From DATIXD01 sp035518875 (GTDB taxonomy: Bacteria > Pseudomonadota > Gammaproteobacteria > Methylococcales > Methylococcaceae): a stretch of DNA of 21,063 nt. The translations under genes were made by a program, and so were the position numbers. The notes below the pieces were generated by a model that was given only the letters and a program-made list of their open reading frames with translations, did no database searches and had not been told where the DNA came from. Shown piece after piece: positions 16,236-21,063 of the stretch. Numbering within the stretch: position 1 is the stretch's first letter; the number at the start of each line of letters is the position of its first letter. The DNA lies in assembly GCA_035518875.1 (NCBI GenBank), contig DATIXD010000022.1, positions 1 through 21,063 on the forward strand, given 5' to 3'.

Positions 16236-17534
16236 ATGCAATCCAACGGCTCACTTTCAATTCGACGCGAAACCTGGCTAAAGGCGCATCGTTATCTGGC
16301 GCTGAGCGTCGGGTTTCTTTTCGCACTCATGGGTCTGACCGGGAGTTTAAACATATACCGCGAGGAAGTGGACGCGCTCCTGAACCCGGAACTGGTCATC
16401 GATGAACCTCAGGGCGAATATCTTCCGCTCGATCGGATTATGGCCGCGGTGCGGGCGGCGCATCCGGATCGGCATGACAGCTGGACGCTAGAAATGCCAC
16501 GCTCCCGAGCAGGCGTGATCACGGCTTGGTATGACAAGCCCCGAGAAACGATCCGTGAAGTCTATGCACCCCTCATGGTGTTCGTGAATCCCTATACGGC
16601 TGACGTGATCGGCAGCCGCTTCTGGGGCGATACGGCGACAACTTGGCTGTTCGACCTGCACACGCAACTTCAACTCGACCGCTTCGGCCGCAACGCGGTG
16701 GGCATTCTAGGTCTGTTGCTCATCGTTTCGGTCAGCACCGGGTTGTATCTGTGGTGGCCCGGCTTGGGTCGTATCCGACAGTCATTAGCGCTGCGCCACA
16801 ACGCCGGCCTGATACGGCTGTCCTTGGATTTGCACCGAGCATTCGGTTTCTTCACTGCCGCCGTCCTGCTGTTGCTAGCCTTCACCGGTGTTCATCTGGT
16901 TTATCCGAGCGTTCTGGAAACCCTGACGGACTCATCCGGCATGGGCCACGACGACGAAGGCCCTGATATCCGCAGCACGGCTGTTCCCAATGATCGACCC
17001 GTCAGCCTCGCTGAGGCGGTACTCATTGCAAGGGGACCGTTTCCCCACGCAGAACTAAGGCGAGTCACAACACCCGACGGAGAAACCGGCACATACCGCA
17101 TCAACTTACGGCGGCACGGTGAAGCCAATATCAAACACCCCGCCACCATGGTCTGGGTGGATCGTTGGAGCGGCCAGATCCGAGAAGTGCGCAATCCCAA
17201 TCTGTTCACGGATGGGCAAATCTTGCTGAGTTGGATGTGGCCTTTGCATACTGGCGAGGCTGTCGGCGCGACGGGTAGACTGTTCTGGTTCCTTACCGGC
17301 CTGGCGCCTTTCGTTCTGTATGTCACCGGTCTCCTGCAATGGCTATACAAACGCGGCTGGATTCCGGATCGGGAACTGAATGTCACTGCATTGCGCCCAC
17401 TGCCACAAGTCCTAGCAAGGAAATTTTATCGCCTAGCCGTAGACTTTTCCCGCTTGATACGTGTCATCGGTCTGGGCGCGATGGAATGGGGGATTCGCGT
17501 CGCAAAATGGGGCAAGCAACGGAATCCGGATTGA
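16236..17534 (+). CDS. PepSY-associated TM-helix membrane protein (PiuB-like)
   Basis: 432 residues. TM1 is at about 19-41 (YLALSVGFLFALMGLTGSLNIY), TM2 at 155-174, TM3 at 203-223 and TM4 at 349-371. The periplasmic PepSY-like regions lie between TM1 and TM2 and between TM3 and TM4. Histidines occur at the membrane edges: H18 (KAHRY), H142 (LHTQL), H200 (DLHRAFG) and H338 (PLHTGEA), a conserved family pattern that could hold haem or metal. Relatives are often iron-regulated and placed near TonB receptors; some are linked to siderophore iron reduction. No receptor or Fur box is recognised here. The 161 bases upstream hold GATAAT at 16199-16204 without a good -35 box. Confidence 0.88.
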   Translation: MQSNGSLSIRRETWLKAHRYLALSVGFLFALMGLTGSLNIYREEVDALLNPELVIDEPQGEYLPLDRIMAAVRAAHPDRHDSWTLEMPRSRAGVITAWYDKPRETIREVYAPLMVFVNPYTADVIGSRFWGDTATTWLFDLHTQLQLDRFGRNAVGILGLLLIVSVSTGLYLWWPGLGRIRQSLALRHNAGLIRLSLDLHRAFGFFTAAVLLLLAFTGVHLVYPSVLETLTDSSGMGHDDEGPDIRSTAVPNDRPVSLAEAVLIARGPFPHAELRRVTTPDGETGTYRINLRRHGEANIKHPATMVWVDRWSGQIREVRNPNLFTDGQILLSWMWPLHTGEAVGATGRLFWFLTGLAPFVLYVTGLLQWLYKRGWIPDRELNVTALRPLPQVLARKFYRLAVDFSRLIRVIGLGAMEWGIRVAKWGKQRNPD

Positions 17535-17638
17535 ACAGCGGATTGCGCGCCTGCTTTCGTCCATATCCGCATGATCAGTCCGAAAGGCCGAGGTTGCCGC
17601 TACCCGCCATTCTTCAACGGTTCACCGGAACGACTGTT

Positions 17639-17851
17639 TCAAGATACCCAAACTGACAGCAGGGCGATGTTGCGACGCGCCCCCGCAATCAGCACCGCCG
17701 AAAAAATGCCCTGTGCGGTTTTGATGCCGCCTTCAACAATCTCGGACGGGATTTCGCCGCGCGGCGAAATGGCGGAAACCATCGAGAGTTTCTGCCAGGG
17801 AGCCGGAACCGCTGTCTTACGCTTCCACGCATAGCCGTAAACAGGCGATAG
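17639..17851 (-). pseudogene. Decayed IS630-type transposase fragment
   Basis: The minus-strand frame reads SPVYGYAWKRKTAVP, then SMVSAISPRGEI, IVEGGIKTAQ and LIAGARRNIALL. This follows the order of the central DDE domain of IS630 transposases (WAPxGxTP ... NMISAISPRGELRF ... EVFIDFLKRLLxGAxRxIFLI). The N-terminal helix-turn-helix part and the C-terminal DGHP and PELNP motifs are missing, and the frame stops at 17639. No flanking inverted repeats were found. Family assignment rests on motif likeness. Confidence 0.55.
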
Positions 17852-18153
17852 CATCCTGAGTCGGGACGGCCGACGAAGGAGGATCAAACCCGATCACTTT
17901 GGCTACCGACCGCTTGAAATCCGCCGTCGCTCCGGAACGGCCCCATACCATCAGCACCGCTACCTGGTCCTTGCGATTACCCCGCGCATGGATCAAGTGA
18001 CCGCGCTTTGCTGGACTGCCGAAAATTGGATCCATCAGCCTCAACAAACCCTTGCGGTCGACGGGCTTTGGTCCGGGCGGGGATTTACAGGAATCGATGC
18101 TGCCGATGGAAGTGGGTGTATTTGTGGATGCCGCAGCGGGCGGACGCTAACGC
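17817..18153 (-). other. Unassigned open frame, possible gene fragment
   Basis: A stop-to-stop open minus frame of about 111 codons ending in TAA at 17817. Codon choice looks protein-like, with segments such as LLRLMDPIFGSPAKRGHLI, KDQVAVLMVWGRSG and KRSVAKVIGFDPPSS. There is no good start: one TTG at 18047 and an ATG twelve bases later, both without a ribosome site. It overlaps the IS630 fragment by some 35 bases in another frame. I do not recognise the family; it may be the tail of a disrupted gene. Around it, 17535-17638 and 18154-18320 hold nothing I can name. Confidence 0.25.
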
Positions 18154-18320
18154 AAACACAGCGCTAACGACGGATTATTGAATGCGGCTTATGCCCTAAT
18201 GCATAGGTCAAATGCCACAGTGTCGCTGGTGGATGGATGAACCAAATCCATATAACTTGTGTGGGTTTTGGCTGGTAAGAATATTGCTCGTGTGATACCA
18301 CGCTTCGGGACCGTGCTGTC

Positions 18321-18362
18321 CCTCAAGCGCCGTTATTGTTAACAACATTAAGAAACTTGAGG
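18321..18362 (+). promoter_or_regulatory. 5' leader hairpin covering the ribosome site of the 179-residue gene
   Basis: CCTCAAG (18321-18327) is the exact complement of CTTGAGG (18356-18362), which contains the GAGG Shine-Dalgarno seven bases before the ATG. The 28-base loop holds a perfect palindrome TTGTTAACAA (18336-18345). The RNA stem would hide the ribosome site; the palindrome could instead be a DNA operator. No terminator-like T run is present. Confidence 0.35.
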
Positions 18363-18369
18363 TTTAGCC

Positions 18370-18909
18370 ATGAAATTTCGGACTTATAGCTTCTCCCGCA
18401 ATCTGCTTATCGTTACGGCTTTCGCGCTAGCATCGCCACTGTCGCAGATGTTTGTGAGTGACGCGTATGCAGAGGACGTTGCTGAGCACAGGATAATCAA
18501 CAAGAAGCTAAAGGGGAGCTACGGTTTTCTGGCACAAGCCTACTTCGGTGTTGAGTGGGATCAGGTTACCAACGAAACTCGCTCGGCGCTGGCGATGCGG
18601 GCGGGGGTCATGAAGTTTGACGGTCGAGGCGGGTGCACCATTCACAGCATGGCCAACAAGGCCGGACTCGCAGCGGCAGTGACACAGGATACCGACCAGT
18701 GCACCTACGAGGTTTACGCAGACGGCACCGGCAAGCTCACGGCTTTCCTGGGTGGCCCCAAGGAAAACCCGAACAGCTTTACCTTCGATGCCTTCTTTGT
18801 GCTGGTTAAGGAGGGCCAGGAATTCATGTTCACCCGCCTCGAAGGGACGAATAACCCCTCGGACGCAGGAGGCGCCACGCTCGCGTTCGGCCTCGCGAAG
18901 AAGCAGTAG
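18370..18909 (+). CDS. Exported protein of unknown function
   Basis: 179 residues. A signal peptide is clear: basic start (MKFRTYSFSRN), hydrophobic core (LLIVTAFALASPL) and an AxA-type site at DAYA|EDV, so the mature protein starts at about residue 35. The mature part has no membrane segment, alternates strands and Gly turns (KGSYGFLAQAYFG, MKFDGRGGCTI, CTYEVYADGTGKLTAFLGG) and holds two Cys (89 and 111) that could form a disulphide in the periplasm. The pattern GSYGF ... FDGxGG ... CxYxVxxDGTG recalls many uncharacterised secreted beta-rich proteins; no function follows. GAGG lies seven bases before the ATG. It stands alone between IS remnants, so it may have been acquired. Confidence 0.75.
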   Translation: MKFRTYSFSRNLLIVTAFALASPLSQMFVSDAYAEDVAEHRIINKKLKGSYGFLAQAYFGVEWDQVTNETRSALAMRAGVMKFDGRGGCTIHSMANKAGLAAAVTQDTDQCTYEVYADGTGKLTAFLGGPKENPNSFTFDAFFVLVKEGQEFMFTRLEGTNNPSDAGGATLAFGLAKKQ

Positions 18910-19147
18910 CCAATTGGACCGCCGGCTCGACCGTCATCCGAGTCGGCGCGTTCACCTTCCAGGCAACAGTCTCGGCAACATCCAGAGGATGAAGCCGCTC
19001 CTCCTTCGCATCCGCGTAGCCGATTTCACCGTCCCGCTGGCCGCCGATCGGCGACACACTTTCGACGGGATTCAAACACCCCCGCCAATGACTCGGCACG
19101 CGGCAAGCCCGCGCCGGAGTTTGGTTACGATCAGAACGCTTTTCTTT
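18910..19147. other. Gene-free stretch with a possible SDR gene scrap on the minus strand
   Basis: No intact gene is seen. On the minus strand at about 18910-19050 the frame reads YADAKEERLHPLDVAETVAWKVN, which resembles the C-terminal PEDVAEAVxWA segment of short-chain dehydrogenases such as YdfG, but nothing before it fits that family. The frame then runs on into the antisense of the exported-protein gene. Confidence 0.2.
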
Positions 19148-19151
19148 TTAA

Positions 19152-19162
19152 CTAAAGTTTCG
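19152..19162 (+). repeat. Left terminal inverted repeat of the IS
   Basis: CTAAAGTTTCG; the match extends to 15 bases when the adjoining TTAA at 19148-19151 is counted. Confidence 0.75.
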
Positions 19163-19202
19163 GAGTTCATTTGCCCCAGGAAATTTCGCGCGAGACCTTG
19201 AA

Positions 19203-20696
19203 TTACTTGGCCTCCAGACGCAACGTTCGGGGATCAAGTTGCAGGGCTTGCACAAAGAAGCGTTGGACGTGTGATTCAATGGTTTCCATGATCAGGGTGA
19301 CCGCCTCCCCCAATAGGATTTTCAACTCATCCAGCGCGCCCGCAATCACTGCCCGAAACACCGACCATAACTGCGTGGCGAAACGGATTTGGTGGGCGTT
19401 GTCCGATATCTGCTTGCGGATGTCGGCAACCCCGCTGGTCTTTGGCGTGGTCTTGGCGATCACTAGCAGACAGAACCGGATCGCGGTCAGATGAATCGAG
19501 GCGACGTAGGCGGCGTAATGGTTCGACTGCTCCTTGAGGAAGCCGAGGTGCTGCTTGGCTTCCTTGAAATACACCTCGATGGCCCAGCGCAGGGCGTAAA
19601 GCTCCAGTAGGCGTTGCGGTTCAAGGCTCGGGGCCGTGCTCAAAAACACCGCCCAGTCGTGTTTTCCGGCCTGCGCTTTTTCGCCCTGCACGATGCCGCG
19701 CACAAAGAGTAAACGCACCTTAATCCAGTGTTCGGGGTCTTGGGGCGATTCGCTCAGATTCAACTCCACCGCCACCGCTTTGGCCTGATACGGTTGGCCG
19801 GGGATCTTGTCCCATTGGCCGCGAATGGTGGCGCGATACAAGGCCTTCACATCCAAATTCCGATGCATCACCTGACCTTGCCGGAGCTCGGTGTGGCGAT
19901 AGGTCATCGTGTTCTTTTTCATACGCAGGATCGCTGTCAATGAGGCCTCTTCCGCCGTCCGGAGCATTGGCTTGGTGCCAAACCAAGCATCCGCCAGCAG
20001 ATACTCGGCTTCGATCCCGGCACGTAGCGCCCGACGGATCATGGCTCGCGCCATCACCGGCTTGGTCTGATCGCGCGCTACGCGGTACCGTTTCGCCACC
20101 ACGCTACGACCATCCCGAAACGGCTGATGCAGCGCTTGCGCCCGGGTGGCGCTGATGAACAGCTCGCTATCCAGCGGCACAAACCCTGCCTCGCTACTCA
20201 ACCCCAGCGTCAACACCTGCTGCCCCATCACATGACGGCCCGAGGTATGATCAAAGTGACTGGACACTCCAGGCATTTTCTTGCCATGGCGGGTTTGGAT
20301 GGAGTCATCCAGCACCAAAGCTTGCAGCCCCCTTGAGGCTTTCATCGAACCCACCGCTTTAACCGCAACCTTCTGGTGCAGCCGCCGCCAATCCAGGTCT
20401 TCGCGATTCATCGCATCATACAGGGCATCTTTTTCGGCCCAGGAAAAAGTTTGCAAGGACTCCCGCGCAAACAGGCCGAGCGAGCCCGCTTTCAACCAAA
20501 CCCACAGCACCAGGCAATAGACCAACTCATGAATCGGCGTCCCCGAACGCTTGCTAAACCCGGCCCGGTTCAGCAGCGTTTTCATGCCCACCTGCTTCCA
20601 CAAGTCGGCGAAAAGATTGTCAACCAGCAGGCCGCTGTCCCGAAGTAAATCGGCGGTCAGGGCTGGCAGCGCCATTGGCGTTGTGTCACGATTCAT
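19203..20696 (-). CDS. IS4-type DDE transposase
   Basis: 497 residues from the ATG at 20696, which has a strong ribosome site (AGGAGA, nine bases upstream); the frame's first ATG at 20741 has none as good. The RNase H-like catalytic core has its first Asp in LVLDDS (130/131), the second in LLADAWFG (Asp236) and the Glu in the IS4 signature Y-x2-R-x3-E-x6-K: Tyr367, Arg370, Glu374, Lys381. A long beta-strand insertion lies between the second Asp and the Glu, as in Tn5-like enzymes. The frame has no stop or break, so the element may be active. The enzyme cuts at the terminal repeats and moves the element. Confidence 0.9.
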   Translation of the reverse strand: MNRDTTPMALPALTADLLRDSGLLVDNLFADLWKQVGMKTLLNRAGFSKRSGTPIHELVYCLVLWVWLKAGSLGLFARESLQTFSWAEKDALYDAMNREDLDWRRLHQKVAVKAVGSMKASRGLQALVLDDSIQTRHGKKMPGVSSHFDHTSGRHVMGQQVLTLGLSSEAGFVPLDSELFISATRAQALHQPFRDGRSVVAKRYRVARDQTKPVMARAMIRRALRAGIEAEYLLADAWFGTKPMLRTAEEASLTAILRMKKNTMTYRHTELRQGQVMHRNLDVKALYRATIRGQWDKIPGQPYQAKAVAVELNLSESPQDPEHWIKVRLLFVRGIVQGEKAQAGKHDWAVFLSTAPSLEPQRLLELYALRWAIEVYFKEAKQHLGFLKEQSNHYAAYVASIHLTAIRFCLLVIAKTTPKTSGVADIRKQISDNAHQIRFATQLWSVFRAVIAGALDELKILLGEAVTLIMETIESHVQRFFVQALQLDPRTLRLEAK

Positions 20697-20817
20697 TGCG
20701 ATCTCCTGATGCGGGGGTTTGGATGTTTGCAAGACAGCCAATATTATACCCGTTAGGAGGTCGCACCTCCTTTAGAAATCAATCAGATATATCGCTATTT
20801 CCGGCTTTTTCAAAGGT

Positions 20818-20828
20818 CGAAACTTTAG
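20818..20828 (-). repeat. Right terminal inverted repeat of the IS
   Basis: CGAAACTTTAG on the plus strand, the exact complement of the left repeat, directly followed by TTAA at 20829-20832. Confidence 0.75.
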
Positions 20829-21063
20829 TTAACTATTTAACCCGAACCGGATTATTTGTGCGAAAGTATTTGCCCTTAAGCTCGCTCCGCCCACCAGAGC
20901 GCCGTCCACCCCCGGAATATTCATGATCTCGGCGATATTTTCGGGTTTCACATTGCCGCCGTACAGAATCCTGATGGACGAAGCAATCTGCTCGCCGTAC
21001 AAGTCCATTATCAAGTTCCGAATGAAGTCGTGCACCTCGCTGATCTGTTCTAGCGTGGCTGCT
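20829..21063 (-). CDS. tpiA: Triosephosphate isomerase, C-terminal part (start outside window)
   Basis: The frame is open at the right edge. The last 77 residues are visible: ATLEQISEVHDFIR, then SSIRILYGGNVKPENI (phosphate-binding YGGNVKP) and GVDGALVGGASL, the final phosphate loop. The catalytic Lys, His and Glu lie upstream outside the window. The enzyme interconverts dihydroxyacetone phosphate and glyceraldehyde 3-phosphate in glycolysis and gluconeogenesis. The end FAQIIRFGLNS is a few residues shorter than in E. coli, and the TAA stop lies inside the TTAA that borders the insertion sequence. In many gammaproteobacteria secG follows tpiA; here the IS does. Confidence 0.95.
   Translation of the reverse strand, partial: AATLEQISEVHDFIRNLIMDLYGEQIASSIRILYGGNVKPENIAEIMNIPGVDGALVGGASLRANTFAQIIRFGLNS

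Larger units (their letters stand above)
19152..20828 (-). mobile_element. IS4-superfamily insertion sequence, apparently complete, about 1.68 kb
   Basis: One transposase gene is bounded by perfect 11-base inverted repeats: CTAAAGTTTCG at 19152-19162 and its complement at 20818-20828. Both ends are flanked by TTAA (19148-19151 and 20829-20832), a candidate 4-base target duplication; since TTAA is a palindrome it could also be the last bases of the repeats. The outer flanks show no longer duplication. A 4-base duplication is short for classical IS4 groups and nearer to split-off families such as IS701, so the subgroup is left open. Confidence 0.8.

Overview
The window looks like the chromosome of a moderately GC-rich gammaproteobacterium. 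The best evidence is the minus-strand order tRNA-Leu, tig, clpP, clpX, lon, hupB, (tRNA-Val, tRNA-Asp), ppiD, the proteostasis cluster known from E. coli and Pseudomonas. The protein style would suit a methanotroph-like lineage such as Methylococcales, but nothing in the window proves the genus. Both ends cut a gene: a PutA-type proline catabolic enzyme on the left and triosephosphate isomerase on the right.

Layout. From 1 to 3.0 kb (plus strand) lie the end of putA and a VIT1/CCC1-type metal transporter with a degenerate ferritin-like N-terminus. From 3.0 to 5.4 kb are a low-molecular-weight tyrosine phosphatase and a two-helix K+ channel with an RCK domain (both minus), an N-terminally truncated ppnP remnant (plus), and rsfS (minus). 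From 5.5 to 14.4 kb is the proteostasis block, all minus: ppiD, a terminator, tRNA-Asp, tRNA-Val, hupB, lon, clpX, clpP, tig and tRNA-Leu. It holds a chaperone (trigger factor), two ATP-dependent proteases (ClpXP, Lon), a nucleoid protein (HU) and a periplasmic folding factor (PpiD). A sigma32-like promoter lies before lon.

From 14.5 to 17.5 kb (plus) are a CPBP intramembrane protease overlapping a class II aldolase-family gene by ATGA, then a PepSY-TM membrane protein. From 17.5 to 21.06 kb the sequence is accessory and scarred: a decayed IS630-type transposase fragment, an unassigned open frame, one intact gene for a small exported protein whose Shine-Dalgarno may be held in a hairpin, and an apparently intact IS4-like insertion sequence joined exactly to the stop codon of tpiA.

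I found no CRISPR array, prophage, defence island or biosynthetic cluster, and no convincing undescribed multi-gene system. The most useful leads are the IS/tpiA junction with TTAA on both sides, the possible RNA switch before the 179-residue exported protein, the two tRNAs in the hupB transcript tail, the loss of ferritin-like ligands in the VIT fusion, and the half-length ppnP.
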